Positions 28,401 to 43,400 are shown, counted from the first letter of the stretch. The stretch is 64,000 nt of DNA from Gorsachius magnificus (GCA_034008185.1 CM067109.1:60752801-60816800); one strand, 5' to 3'. The notes: generated by a model not told the origin, from the sequence alone. A program made the numbers and translations.

Positions 28401-31400
28401 GTGACAGTCCACAGGGCTCTGCTGCTTCCCAAGATAACCCATTGCCGTCCAGCCCAGCTTAACCCAACTCAATACTGTTCACTATTCCAGTTCACTGTTC
28501 ACTGTTCAAACTTCTAGCTGCCATCAGCTCTAGGTTAAAGCAAATGTCATCTACCTCTGGGGCCCATGGTGAAAAATTTATGTAGTCCTGGACATGATAC
28601 AGGTTTTACAGTTTTACAGCTGAAATCCTTCAAGTTCTTTGGACCTACTGGAAAAGGATTTATTTTATTGCAATTCCCGAATGTTCATTTTTGTATGTGT
28701 GTTTTCCTACAGAATGTGTGCATTGCTTCCAGCAATGTGTTTTATATTACCTGGAAGAATAGAAATGCTCTAATGGGAGGAAACAATTTTATTCTTATTG
28801 CCAGTGCAACACAAAGCAGAACTTCAAAATGGCACCATGACTTCTCAAGCAAAGTCATCCCATTTATTTTGGTGCTTGGGGACCTCATTCTCCAGTCCCT
28901 TGCAGTCTTCTGTGCAATTATACTACTACAAACCCCACAAATTATGGGCCAAAGATGCAGACTTTCTTTTTGCTTGTCACAGACGAAGCAAACTGCATAT
29001 CCTGGACTTATATGTACCTCAGCAGTACATACAGAAAGTAATCTGCCTTTTCTTGCAATGAGTTCATAATTTCCCTTAAGGGCACACGTTGGGTATACCT
29101 TTCTTGGCATAAAATCAGTGTCTTTTTCAAGGAGTGTCCAATGAGGCTTTCATCAGATATTTAACTACAAAGAATTTAATGTAGAGTTCAAGAGCTAGCC
29201 AGGACTAGGCTTTGTGGTAAATGTCTACTGGAAAATTAAGATCTAGAAAAATCTCTCTCATCTTTCTAATGCATCTCATTTTATCTTGCTCTTAGAGGTC
29301 AATGACCTATGACCCTCACCTTGATAGTGAAGTCTGCACTGAGAGGCCCAGATATTCTTAATATCTCCTTGTCAGGAAACTTCTGGAAGTCGATGCTAGA
29401 ATTGTCCACGAGGAAGGAGCCTGTGGAGCTGAGGCTGTTTTCACTCTTCACACCTTGGAGAGTCTTGCTTTCCAAATCTGACAAAACCAAACAAATTAAC
29501 AGGAAACTAGAGCATTATAATTTGAAGTAAGAGTATATGAGATCAGAAAAAGAAAACCAACATGAAACGGTGGTGCAGATGTGCCTCCTAAATTAGTGAT
29601 AATGTGACTTTTTTTTCCCCCCACAGTTTATTCACATTCCCATAGGTTCCTTTTCTTTTTTCTCCTCCATCTGCTTTTTGGCTTTGTTTAATGCTTAAAT
29701 TTCTAGCTCTGCATTCACCTCCTCACCCATAGGTCATATTTTTACTCTCTTCCAGACATATTAATCCATTCCTAGTTAGGCATATTTTCTGTCATTTAAT
29801 TCACTCTCAGTAAGTCATGCTCCTATGTGGAGCATGACTCAGACCTTCCCCCATGAGTTCTGCCTTTGTTAAGTTGCTGTTCCCTCTTTCAGTTCAAAGG
29901 TGGGTCACTAACCACATGATGCTGTGATAGACAATTAACTGAAAGCAAGATATCAAGGAAAGAAAGATCAGTATGACAGCAATCCTCTTCAGAAGGTCTG
30001 ATCCATCCCAGCGGAGTAGGAAGGGAAGGTGAGTGCTGAACCCTCCTGAGATTTCCTTCTGGCTCTCTCTGTGTTCACAGCTCCCCGAAAATGGGCATTA
30101 ATTCAGATACTGTTTGGTAGCGGTTACTTCTGGCGGTTAAATCATAATATATATATTAAATCATTTATTAAATGGAAATCAACAGCCAGAAAGCTGATCT
30201 GTTCCATTACCTAGCTAGCCTCCCCACCAGTTCCAGATCATGCTTTACAGTGCATTCACCAGTAAACAGTTTCTTGCAGTTATTTCAAAGTGACAACTCA
30301 TTTCATCATGAAGGATTACAAAGCTGTAATCCTTTCACATGTATCTGTGAAATTATGCACAAAATCTTCTCCCACACAAAGAGGCAATTAAGGCAAAATC
30401 TGAATTAGATGGGGAGATACTATTAATTTGTGATGACATCATATTTTCAGAGACAGTAAATGGGAAAAATGTTTTTATTAGCATGTATTAAGTTGTTAAT
30501 TAGGGGTAAAAAAGATAATTGAGGTAATTAGACTGCTTTTCAGGATGTGTCATGTGAATTAATTAATGAAGGAAGTTGCTGTGGCAGTGCACTAAGAATT
30601 TGCTCTGTATTAATGAATTCCTTGGTTTTCAGTGAGACTAGTCTCTTCCTTTGTGATGTGCTCGGCCATATATTTTTTTCGGGACAAGGCTGCATGCATC
30701 AGGGATAAAGATGAGTTTAAGACTTGTGTGTATATAATCGGCCTCCTGTTGACTTCTCCCACAACCAAAGTTCACAGGGCAAAATAATCCTTCCCCCAGC
30801 TGATTGTAGCTCATACATATATAATATCCTTTGATGGGTGAACAGAAAGATTCATGGAGACATCGGAAACAAGAAAGAGATATATTTGGACTTATTCATG
30901 TTTACACAGAGCAGTTAATCTAAATCTCAACCAGTGACTCAGGCAGACCTTGCTGATTCAAATCTTTTTGTTCTGAAATGTGATATGGCCTGAGTGAAGA
31001 CAGCTTTAGATCAATCTCTCCTGCTAAAATCTCATTTCTCTCTAAGCTGTCTTATAGCTCAATTTCACTGAAAAAATAATGAAAGTATGAAATTTTTCTA
31101 CCTTGGAAGAGAACATCTATACTGGGAAAGAAGACGGGAGAGAAAGGAAGAGTGCAAATAATTTACTGGGAAAGTTGCAGCAACAATACTGGAGCAGCTC
31201 AGGAATACCCAAAGGACCACTTAAAACTGAAGTACAGGCATCATTTGAACTTTTAAGAAAAACATAATATAACTTTTTATTAGTTTATAATCTATAAGTT
31301 GCTGGTCTTTATTCACAGCTCTAAATCTAAAGAACCATTAAAATGTTATGGCGTGCCCACTGCTTTCTCAACACAAGCAGTGAGCTACAAAACAGGACTG

Positions 31401-34400
31401 ATAAACCACACCTTATTTTGCCACTTAGTGTAAGTTCTTTGGGTGAGAGAAATCTAGAGAGTGGGAATGATTTGGTGTTTCACCTCCTTGCTGACAGTAA
31501 TGTTTGTATTTACACTGACAAGCACAGAGGACTCTAACTGGTCCATGCTGCAGGAAAGTCCTATTACCTTTTGGAAAAGGAGAAGGGGAGCCCTACTTAT
31601 CTTACAATAATTTGTGCTTCTGAGAGTTTATGCAGTACAGTTTGTGTTTTTTCTGACAGTAAATCCCATTTACCAACACTGTAGTGTTCATTTGCTGCTG
31701 ATGAAAAAAGGAGCAGCTTGTGAGTAGCTACTGCATTGGAAGGTAAGAGAGAAGGATGCAAGGAGTTTCTATTAATGAAAGAAATGGATTTGCCTTCAAC
31801 TCTCCCAGCATGTTCTCAAATCCTGAGACTCTTCTCCCACAGGAGAGGGACACACAGCTGCTGGGATACACAGCTCCCTGTCAGATGCATCAGGGAAGTG
31901 TTGTAGCCATCATGTAGTGGGCAGGCAGCGCTCAGTGGGCTTAGCTCCTTGGTGAAACATTACTAGTGAGGAGTAAGGTTTGACTTGTGCATGCTGTTTC
32001 TGATCTTTAGACTGTGGATATGTGTGTGTGTGCATGCATGTGCGTGCCTGCATCTATGAGAGTGAGAGAGATTATCATAACAGAAACATGTGTTAAAGCC
32101 ATGAGCAGCTTGATGGCTAAGCTCAGCTGTAGGGAAGCTTATACTTTACTGTCCTCAATATTTCTTCACTCAGTGGGATATATTTTATTAATTTTAAACA
32201 AAAGCACTTGGCACCAAGTGAGCCAGCCAAAGGATAAGCAAACAGAAATGACTGAAAAATTATGGAAAGGCAAAGGATTCTGCAAGGTTGGCCAAGCTCT
32301 GCTCTGAAAAGAGCATGCACCATCAGTGTAACTTGGTCCAAGGAGAGCTTCTGAGGGCAGGACTCATCCCTGTGTTGAAATCAGTGGTCTGACAGAGGGA
32401 AACCAGACACCACAGTGTAAATACAGCACTGTGGGTTAGCAAGGCTTTCTTAAACAAATGTACACTAACTTTTTCTACTTACATAAATGATCAGGGCCTT
32501 TCAGCACGAGGCGAACTTGCCTGCTTCCGTAAGGAATAGCAACCACCGTATCATCCACTGCGGGAAGGCAAAAATGCATGGAGTAAACAAGCAAAGAAAT
32601 TCCTATCTGTTTTCAAATAAGCAGTGAAATAGGTGCTTACAAGGCAGTCAAGAGAAAAGCTTTTGGACCAATTAAACAACTCTATGAATTATAAGATAAC
32701 ATTAGAAACCCCAAAAAGGAATTTGTTAAATGTGGTAAGAACCTTCTACTTGGAAGAACCCAAATTTGTTGATTTTCTTAATTCTCAACTCCTTCCTGAC
32801 TATTTCTGGATTTCAAGAGTAACCGATAGCTTTCTTTTTCACTATGACTGCACTTAAACATTTTCCAAGTCTTTTGAATTGGTGTTTGTGGTGGAGAAGC
32901 ACAAGCCTATTCCGATCTTTAACCAGAACAGCCCATTCCTTCACTTGACTCTTTCCCTCTGTTGAACCTTACAGCTTCTCCATGACCCTGACCATGCTAT
33001 GTGATGATATCCTACTGCCCTCAGGCATGTCTTCCCTTTCACACCTTTTATTTTAATGACCAGAAGTGCTATAATTCTGCTTCCCTTTCCACACCACTAA
33101 TGGAAAGCCTCTGGAAAAACAGAAGCCCATTAGACCATCATGTAAAGAGGTCTTAGAGCAGGATCTTGCACCTATGAAGCCCTTGGGAGCTTTGCCAACT
33201 GGATTTAAACTGAGCTGTGAATTAACATGTAGGTCACATGCTGCTCTGAAAGTTAGTTAGGTCAGCATTTCTAAAGAGGTAGCAACCTCAGTAATGTCCT
33301 GAAGGGAGTCAGGAAGGAAAGGTGTGGAAAGATGTTAGAAAATGCTCCCAACTTATGCCTGGGGCATGGAATGGGTGCCCAGAGAAAGCTGACCGGAACT
33401 AACCAGAACGCCTAGGTTCTTCATTCACCTTTTCCTGTCCTTTCTGCCTCCTTCTCCTATAACTAAAAGTCAGGAAAGAAAAAGTATGCATGCCCAACAT
33501 GATTTTTTTTTGAGGGGAGGTTGTAGACTTGAGAGGAACAAATTCCCTTTCACTGTCTGTTCATTAGAATGGCTCACATCTGTGTCATGTAATGCTTGCT
33601 AGCAAGAACTATAGCTCTGCTCTAAAGCAATGTGTTACTTTGTCAGGTAAAGCTAACTCAGCCAATAAAAGCATATTCTCTTTCATCCAAACATGTGAGC
33701 TGGGGCCTTAAGTTTCTGACCAGAGCAAACCAGGAAAACTGTTCCAGCCTAGTTAAATCAGGATTCTCAGTTATCAGCAAAATAGTTATTAAAGTTGTCA
33801 TTTTATGTCACAAAGTGAAGAGAGGCAACAGAAAGAGGGAAAACTACATGAAACAGGAACCTCTTTTAAACAACACATTCATTCATCCAAACCTATAATA
33901 TCTCAAAAATATAAACTAGAACCCTATTAAATTTTAAATTCAGTCTTGCATCATAGGAATTTCTGACACTCTTACACTGAAGAGCTTTATGGGATGAAAT
34001 ATCCATACTTTTGTGGCCTCTTAATATCCCAGAAGTGAGGGGGTAAATGTCTGAGTGTCACAAGAGTTGTATGGAGATAAAGCCTGTTCATGTGCCCAGG
34101 CTCTTCTGAACCTTGTTTCCATTTTCAAAATCTGATTTGATATGTTTCCTCAACCTATCCAGAAATTTCAGTGTCTCCTAAGACTCTATGCAACATGCAC
34201 TATGCTCATACACATCTCTGTTATCACAGATGGACATCTTTCATTTCTACACAGAATTCAAATTTTCTGTTTGAAAAGACAAATATTGAAGTCTTACAAA
34301 ATTCATTAAATATTGATATTCTAATTCTGATTTTATTGGTGCCATTCTGGCACTCATATTCAAGATACCCAGTACGACACACCATTTTGCTGCTTATATA

Positions 34401-37400
34401 TATATAAGGTTTATTGGAATGAGTCTGGGAAAACGATAACTTCAATTTTCAAAAAAATATTAGTGGGCTTTTTACAAGTCTTATTTAAAGACAGTCCCAT
34501 GTCATTACTATATTTGACTGTCTCTCAGTTATGAACTCGGTGCTGGAGAGTTAACAACTCACTGATATGTCACAGAAAAATCGGACAGTTTAAAGATCAT
34601 ACAAGATTATACATCAGGTATTTTTAGCATGTCTCTTCTGTCCTAGGGTATTGCTAGGACTGTATTCCACCTGGTCTTGTCATTGGTCTTCATTTTAAAT
34701 CCTAGCACACTTTATGTGAAATGCAAAGCTCAGTGGAATTTATGCTTATCACAGTGCTTCCTGCTTTAACAATGCAGAAGCAGTAAGGACTGAAGGACAA
34801 TTTCCTGAGGTTAACAGTGATAAGAAGGAGATGTTTCCTGTGAAGAGACATGTGAAAGTAAGCATGGTAATATTCAGTCACAGATCCCCCCAACAGTAAG
34901 CAGAGGGGCAGATGGTGGGGCAGCAATGTGGAGCACTCTGAAGAAAAGGCACGAAGTGTGTTAACAAGCAGTTGGTTTCCTCCAGAGAAGACACATATAG
35001 GGAACAAGGGAGGGTCCCAGATAACTGAGACAACAGTGGTCCAGGGCTGTGAAGAAAGTGCAATGGTTTAGGCAAAGGTTATATGTCTGGTACATACATC
35101 AGATGCCTGTGAGAGATCAGTTTCTTCTGGTTTTGGAATTTGTCCAACTGGTCTGTCAGTTCTCATGATGAAAAATTGAGTTGATTCTATTTCCCCATTA
35201 CTATTGATATTCAATGGAAATCTGGAACTGCATCTATTTTTGAAAACCATGGCAAGAGTAATCAGATAAATATCTGCTCTGACTCAGCATAGCAATTTCT
35301 ACAATTCTCTTTTAAAAGTAATCTACTTCTGGTAGATGTCAATCAATCCTTTTTTAGAGAAATACTAACTTAGCACAAGGTGATCAGCAGAATTCACCCA
35401 CCACTTATGGGAGCAACTCTCTTAATCCTTGGTGAATACAAAGAAGCCTGCTTAAATACAGCTCATCTCCATAGGAAAATACATACACTCTTTCCAAAAG
35501 GAGATATTATACAAAAAAAAGAAAGATTCACTTTCTGCAAACTTAGAAAGATTGAACCACCCTGGCTTAGGACTATGAGAAAAGGATATTTCTGGAATGA
35601 ATGAACTCTTTTGTAGCTTTTTTTTTTTTTAAACAGAAACAAGAGCATAGACACATATGCTTCCTTTTTCACAAAAATGTAGGAGAGAATTCAACGTCAC
35701 ATTGCTTCCTGCCCTGTTATGCTTCTGTTTCTGAGGCCACTGGGAGATATATACTACCCTATAAATACTGAGGAAGCTGTTCCCGTAGCAAGTGTTAAGT
35801 GTTTAAAAGCTCTATGAATTTCTTTCAAGGACTATCCTTCTCCTATGCCTTTCCAAGATATAAACAGCATGGAGAAGGGAACTGGATATGAGCACCAGGA
35901 GAAAATGAATCCAGTACGACGAGCTCAGGACTGTGTCTGGGGTGGTTTTGAGTTATAAACAACTTCAGACTATTGAGTTGGCTCTGGGAAAAAGGTCACT
36001 GTCCGGTTTCCCTAACACAGTCCTCAAAATTGAATGCTGTACTCTGTTGGTCAAATAAAAAACCCAAGTGAGCCCACAGAACACCTCTGCAGGTATCTGG
36101 TCACTGCTGCACATGCCTTTTCTGATTTTTCTTGGATGGCATGGCAGTCTGGCTCACATAGGCTTTTAATGCCTTGTTCATACCATGGACAGAACAGACA
36201 TAATTCTTGTGAAACAAGGATTATTTTATGGAGATAGCTTGGAATTAAGCTATTGACTAGCCAAATGTAATCCAGCAAATGAATGAGGCCCTGATCCCAG
36301 ATATGCTTATGTAGATACATTTACAGTGACAAATAAGCAAGATGCTGACACAGCCAAAGTGCCAGAGTGACAGGTATTTAAACAGCACTGAGAAGGATAA
36401 ATGCAGAAAATAAACACAGAGTAGATTTTTAAAAGCTGTTCAACATTTAAAATCTAAAATTTTCACAGCATGTACATAAACCATTTGGAAGCAAAGCTCA
36501 ACAAGAATTAATATTAATTCACACATGTGAAGGAGACACATAATTGTGCCTTTCCAATGTAAAAAAACAATTTAAAGGAGCACTTACTTTTGAGATATTC
36601 AAAATTCATACTGTGTTGCAGAACAACACATATGTCTACAGCAGGGGAGAGCATAATGCTATGTGGCTTATACAGAGTGCATACAAATTCTGATTATCTA
36701 CTTACAATTATTTGCATGCAAATGTGTCTGAACAATCCTGTCTCTGATTATTTTTTCACATTTGTCTCATTCTAAGACTATGCTTTCTGCCATCTGCTCT
36801 TCTACCTAGATAGCATTCCTTATATTTAATAGCAAACCATTGGGATTAGGGACTCTATTATATTAACATTTTAGTACTGTGCATAATATATTAGTACCTT
36901 TATCCTCAGTAGAAAAGACATTTGCCAAAAACGTTCACAAATACTATCATGTCTCAAGCAGCCTGGAGAATTCAGAAGCTGTTCATGCACATTGCAGAAA
37001 CAGTAACAATGAGGTGAAATTCCATTCCTCAATCTTTGTGAATTATTTCCTTTGCCCTCTAATGTGCAGTTCTGCCTCAGCAATGGAACTCTTATGAGGA
37101 TTATTCCTTTCCTTCCTTCACACAAAATAGTTTTCCTTTCTTCCTTTCTTTCCTTTTCCTTCTTTCTCCCTTATTCCCTCTCTTGCTTTCTTTCCCTCTT
37201 TCTCTCTTCTCTCTCTTTCCTCTCCCCCCCTCCCCTTTCTCCTTTTTCTCTTTTCTCTCCTTTCCGCTCTGCATTCCTCCCTCCCTCCCTCCCTTCTTTC
37301 TTTTCTGCCTTCCTTCCTTCCTTCCTTCCTTCCTCCCTCCCTCCCTCCCTCCCTCCCTCTCTCCCTTCTCTTTCCTTCTCTTTCACTCTCTCCCTCTCTT

Positions 37401-40400
37401 GTTAGCAAACACAGACCCAGAGGTGCACTGTGCTCACCACTGCTCTGTGTGCTGTGCCCCATAGCCAAGCAGTCACTCTTTGACAGAGAGAAGATTTTGT
37501 AAAAAGCACCTCTCACCGTTCCTCACAGAAACTGGATGTTATCTGTATAGGAATCCACAGATGTGCACACAGAGACTTCAGCAGCTATTATACTGCTATC
37601 TGAATCTTTTAGGTTATGTGCTATTCAGCACTGGAAAAAGTGCTCCGGAATGGTAGACCTGGTCTGATTAAACTCTAATGCTGCTGAGAAGGGCTGGGGG
37701 CAGGTTTGCAGGCTAGCACACATGCTTCCTTAGGTGGGTCTTCATCAGCATGACAGTACACCTCCCTTCAAACTGGCCAGACATGCCCTATCTCTCATCC
37801 CAAAACTTATATACCTCCACCTATGGTCTTGTAACCAGGCCCAGGCAGGGGTCCAGGATAAACTAACCCTGTCACTGGGACACTCTAATGCTACTTTGCT
37901 ACTCTGAGTTGAAGCTGGGTGTGTGTTGGGGAAGCCTACATCTGTCCATACGCACCCATGCAGACACCTCCAGATGACTTGAGCACCTCAATCTACCCTA
38001 GGTCTGAGCAACCATGCTCACCGTGCAGGCAGACATGCTGCAGGTGTGGGTCTGGGAGGGAGCACTGTGCCAGGCTGGCACCACCATTGCCCCAGGGTTC
38101 ATTTCCCTCTGCTGTAGAGCAGCATAAACCACTCCCATTCAGAGCAGCGTGGACAGAGTCCTGTGCATAGCCAGCTAACACAGCCCAAGCAGCCTGAGTA
38201 GAGCCAGCTCTTCTCGTTCTCCCGCTCATCCCAAGAAACTAGCTAGCTGAGATGGGGAATATACTGGCAACACATTTCCACAATCCTCTGTCCACCCCCA
38301 CACAGCCAGAGCTGTGGTCTGAGCAAGCCTGATTTAACCCGAGAGGGAAGAAACAGTGGGGGCAACCAGACTGACTGATAATTCAACTGCCAGAGAAAGA
38401 GCAGGGTGAAATCTAGCTTTCAAGAAACACATATTTCATTAAGAGGGGGAGATGGCACTTTACCAGAAGGGACATCTTACGTTTATTTGCTGAGAGCTGC
38501 GACTTATACTGGCCTCGAACCAGCCGGCAGGTGGATCCATCGCCATTGCAGACCCCACAGTTGTCTTCCTTGACAGCACTTCCCAGCTGGCGGTCACAGC
38601 CAACGATCTGGCAAGAAAGAAAGATGTGCAGTTCAACGTGAGCACCTATTGACTGACTGCTCGATCCATCTCTGCAACTAATTACTGCCAAATTTCTCTC
38701 TCAGCATCTCCAGAGGGCCATAAAGTACCTTAGCAATGAAAAAGGCTGAGCAAATCTGGCTGGGAGTCTGAACTGGATTCAGACGTGAGATAGCGAGCAG
38801 GTTAGTACTCAATGGCTTTTGCAGTCCAGAGAAAGAAAAGAGCACTGTTGGAGGTTGTTTTTCTAGGGCATTGTGAAGATTTCGTGGTCAGAGTCCTATC
38901 AGAAATTACACTTTCTTAGAGTTTCACACAGAAAAAATGCCTGAAATAGGTAAGAAGACAGATAGGAAGCAGACAAATAGATAAAAGTAAAGAATGAGCA
39001 GCACAGATAAACAGTAACATGGCTGAGATCTCATTGAAATTTTACCTGCTATGCATTTGGGAAAACCATGTGGTTCTAATTATGTTTGACAATAATCCTA
39101 TTCCACACTATCAATGCCTGTGTTCAGACATTGTTAAAGATCTGATAAAGAAGGAGGGAATGGTTAAAATGAAGTAACTGAGAGTCAGAAATGCAATTAC
39201 TTGCTCTGAATCTGGCTTTATGCTTATGTGCAAATTGTTTGGTTCAAATTTTTAAAACTTGACCAGATAAACTAGGTTTCTCAGCAAAACCCAATAGTTC
39301 CCAAGAGAATCAAATATAAATTTATAATTAAATACATTTAAAATTAAATAAAGGGAATAAAAATTTATTTAGCACAGTCCTAATGTAGGCCTTCTGTTTT
39401 CACTTTGAATTCTGCATTGAAGTTATGAATTTTGCACATAAATAATTGAAATCTAAGAAATTAAGCATGTCCATACACTTTTATCATTATCTTTACACAT
39501 AGTAGAAAATGAAAGGACTTCTAGCATTCTGGCATGCAAAGTAAGCAATGAAAAAATGTTGCTGTATAAATTCAGCTTCTAAAGAGTTTGTGCTCAGACC
39601 CTTAGCCAAACAGGGAATATATATAAACACAGGGAATTTTAAATAAAGTGCTTATTTCAGCTTTAAATTTTCCTGCATCTGTGAGTTTCAGTTAAATCAG
39701 AGAGCTGGGTCCTAGAAACTGATAAGAGCAAATAGGGCACTTATCCAGGCTCATTAAAACTGCATGTGTAACTTTCCCACTTAAACTTTCAGCCTAGTAT
39801 TTGTGAAAGCCTAGATGTGCAGAATTGCAGATCCCTTCTAGGGTGAGATGCACTTCTGGGTTTGACACTTTCACTTCACTTGCCTGTGAAAATGCAGGCT
39901 TTGATTAATATCCAGTATTTACTTTTAGCAATTCAACTCCCATTTCTAACATCACTATTTTATTAGTGGCATGGTAGCAGTTTCCTTGGTTATCTGTCAC
40001 ATTGATAGTATAATCAATTTAATTTAAATCATTAGAGGTTTAGATTCAGGCTTGATGAAAGCTACCATCAAATTTCTTTGACTTTACCCACTTCTACTGG
40101 GTCAGTCTCCTATGCTTCTGCATGATATTATGATGTCTCCAGGGGAATTAATGAGAGCTAGTGGAGTAACAGTCAAGCATAAATGATACATTTCCCTGAA
40201 AACCTAGTTCTACCAAGACTGCAAGGCACATTTTATCACATTAGAAACACCATGACAAATAACGGTTAGATAGCTGAAGCAAAGTTAAGATTATCTTGAC
40301 TGTGACTGCTCCATACAGAGCTTCCAAGTACACATATATAAATTATATCAGTGATATCATGCAACATTTAGGTCTATTTTTTTCTGGATAAAAATATCCC

Positions 40401-43400
40401 TACAGGAGCTGAACCACCTTTGATATACACAGACTGGTTTGCTTTAACTTTCATGAATGTCTCTGTATAGACAAGATGTGAAGAAAATCACTTGCATGAT
40501 TTGAAAACTATATGACATAATGCCTAAAAGTCAGATGAATTTCCTTCAAGTGCATTACAGCTCACTAGCACCCACAGTGAGAAAGGCCCTCCTGAGGAAC
40601 CCAGATCTCAGAGGAAAGGCCAGAATTCCCTTTCATATCTGCTTATAACATAATTTGTATCCACTCAGCAGTTCAGTCTAGAGTGTTATCCAAATCTGCA
40701 TGCCTTCGCCTATTTTGAAAAGAACATGTGAAGTGCCTGGATGTGAAAAGGGCTGGATCTTAAATCTAGATATGAGGCAACCAATTTCAAAACCAGCCTT
40801 TACTACTTTAAAGCCTTTTTAACTTTATGAATCATCAGCTCACACATTGCCATGGGCTGTACTCTGATTAAAGTTAATTTATAAATTGACCAATTTGGAG
40901 ATAGGTCACAACTTGTAAAGGAAATGGCCAAGTAAATCTCAGGTGTGAAAGGAAGTTACATTGAAGTTCATTGCTCTTTTTGAGATGGACATCCATTGCC
41001 AGTGTATAGCATAAAAATAATTCATTTGCTGAAATGCTGTATTTCAAATGGAAGTACGAGCAAAATGGAGACTTCTTGTGAACACCAAAACTTATGTTAG
41101 AGAATGTGTTTTAATATTCCTATACTTGGCAGTCTCTCAAGATAATTTTATGCTATTAGAAATTTTGATGAAATTAAATAAATTTCCTATTTTCCCCAAG
41201 GTTTCTGCAGGGATTTGGCTTTACTCTGTTGGATTATCTGTCTTAATAGATATCTGGTGCTCTGGGAATATGTATGAAATTTTCATTAAAAACCTTTATG
41301 AGTGATTAACTAATGCCTGAAATAAAAAATGTTCCCAAGTTCACTACTTTTTTCTTTTTCTTTTTTTTCCCCCCTTCACTACCTAAGAAAATCCTTCTTC
41401 CATCTTTTGGAGTTAATTACGTTCACTAAAAAGGTTGGTAGTGTTTGCAATGGAGTCACTGATGCTTCAAAATGAAAAACACTATTCCAGATCTCTTATA
41501 TTATTTCTTAGTAGCTCTTACATTATATAGGCTGGACTCTTATGAAAGCAAAAGATCAGACAATGAACTGTTAAAGTACTCCTGAAAAAATACACAGTTC
41601 ATGAGAATAATAACTTTTGTCTCTATGAACAGAAGAAACATAAGTTTGGCTGAGTTGAGATGAGAATATGTCATTTCCATAATATTATTTTCACTTTCTG
41701 TGAAGGCTGCAGAGAATTCACTGCAAAAAAAGGTATGGGTGAAAATATGTCACCATCCCCCCAGAAATCTGCTGAGAGTTAGCAAGGAACAGGAAGGCAG
41801 AACTGTATGTTTCAGCATGAACAAAACACAGAGGGGAGGTGTTAGAATGGCTGCTATCAGGGACGCCAAAGATGAAACAGACTAGGAGAGACCCAGCTAT
41901 CAGAAAAAGTAGATTCACTTAGGCTGCAGAGCTAGAAAAGCCTGCCAAGACACTGACCTGTGGGCATACTGACTAGGGGTGTGTTGAGGACCCATCATGA
42001 AAATAAGCATCACAGAAGACACTGCTTGATCGGCTTGGTAGGCAAAGGAGCGAATAGGAATATTGTACCTCTAATCTACGACTCAGAGTAATGGTTTGGT
42101 GGACACGGTTTGAAAGAAAATACTGACATTTTGAATCAGAGGCCTGTGGAATATTTCACTCCCTGAAAAGCTTTGAAATGTCAGCTTCTCGTCTTGGTTT
42201 GAAACTAGAACCAATGTTGAAATTCTGAAGTTTCTGTGGGATGGAAACTTCCTTTTCCAATGCATTCTAGTTCTGATCTTAATATATCCTGGGGGGGTTT
42301 AGGGATATGAAGTCTTTTTCAATCCATTATGGGCTGGGAAGGAAGCCCCCACCAGGAACCAAAATGGATTACTGCAACAAGTTGTGCCTGGAAATGTTCT
42401 GAAGTAAGCAGTTTTCATACTCATTTCTATTACATGTTAAGCTTCCTCCCCTTAAAACAGAGTAATGAAGCACAGACTTTCCACACTGAAATCTTTTGAG
42501 TTTCAAATTGCTGAAGTGTGGTCAAGGGCTTGAACTGCAGATTGTTACCGCACAAAATGTAAGCAGCTCCATCCACTTCCCTGACAATCCGAAACCCCGT
42601 TAAAATAAAGAAAATGCACTTATAAGTTCAATAGGCTTTGGGTGAAGCTCTTGCATATTTCTAAAGGTGTTCCTAGAGAGCTCATTGCTATTGTGGTTAA
42701 ATGCCCTTATAGCAGATCATGCAGAGCTCTGGAGGTCTCTCAGTATATGGATGATATCAGCCATCATTACGAGAGTGAGGAAATCACAGGTGAGTAGCAA
42801 CTCCCTGCCCAGTTCTTTACCACCTCTAAAGTGAGCTGTTCTTTTATTCTCCTTATGGGTTTAGCATAAAAAAGTTAGCAACAAAAAGCCTGAATAATAA
42901 CAGCTAATCCCTAGCTGGCCGAGCCTGTATTGTTTTCTGGCATAAGATACCACAGTTCTGCTCAGAGGTAAAGATTCCATATTACGTTTTAGGCTGAAGT
43001 CCCATACTTCATGCTGAGGTTGAATCTCTCCGCACCCCTCCCCATCCCCCCCGTCCCTAATCCACTGACAGCCAGTGAGTTGGCAAAACAGAAAAATAGG
43101 GATATTCCTGACTCTGAGATACATATGCAAAATAATTTTTACAGGACACTGCAAGAAAAAAGATGGTCATCAAATTGCAAAGCAACTGCTTATGTATAGT
43201 TTAAAGGTATCAGGCTGAAACTCCCACAACAGGAGTTGGAACTAACTTGCTGAGTGCGTGCACGACTGTTATGTTTGTATGTGTTCCCCTTGTGGACTCG
43301 AACTCTGGCTCAGTTTAGCAGATTTTTCCAGAAATAAAACTGGACCAGCAATGACAGGTTCTGCTTCAGCCCTGCTAGCCTGGAAATGCCCTGAAGTAAT

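Larger units (their letters stand above)
18551..29319 (-). other. ADAMTSL1 intron D-E (10769 bases)
   Basis: The 22.6-24.9 kb part is strongly AT-rich. It is followed at about 24985-26230 by a C-over-G skewed block with recurring CCTAATCC-like words. An ancient MIR-like remnant lies at about 27975-28140. No coding exon was seen; the 167-codon plus-strand open frame at 28566-29069 has no recognisable features. Confidence 0.9.
29478..32482 (-). other. ADAMTSL1 intron C-D (3005 bases)
   Basis: This intron contains an 11-base-arm hairpin at 29813-29839, a cluster of TAATTA-type motifs at 30420-30640 and a short TG-rich microsatellite at about 32020-32051. Nothing else is recognisable. Confidence 0.9.

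Noticed and set aside
28566..29069. 167-codon open frame on the plus strand
   Set aside because: There is no recognisable domain, promoter or exon structure; it overlaps open frames in other registers and looks like chance.
31343..31540. Possible further L2/MIR remnant (TAGTGTAAGTTCTTTGGG)
   Set aside because: Only one short phrase matches the remembered repeat; neighbouring sequence does not continue the match.
37118..37516. Arg/Glu/Gly-rich and Ser/Pro/Leu-rich open frames
   Set aside because: They are translations of the polypyrimidine/polypurine microsatellite, not genes.
41340..41382. 8-base direct repeats TTCACTAC flanking a T/C tract, as a possible retroelement insertion
   Set aside because: The interior is only a short homopolymeric tract with no element body; slippage or chance explains it better.
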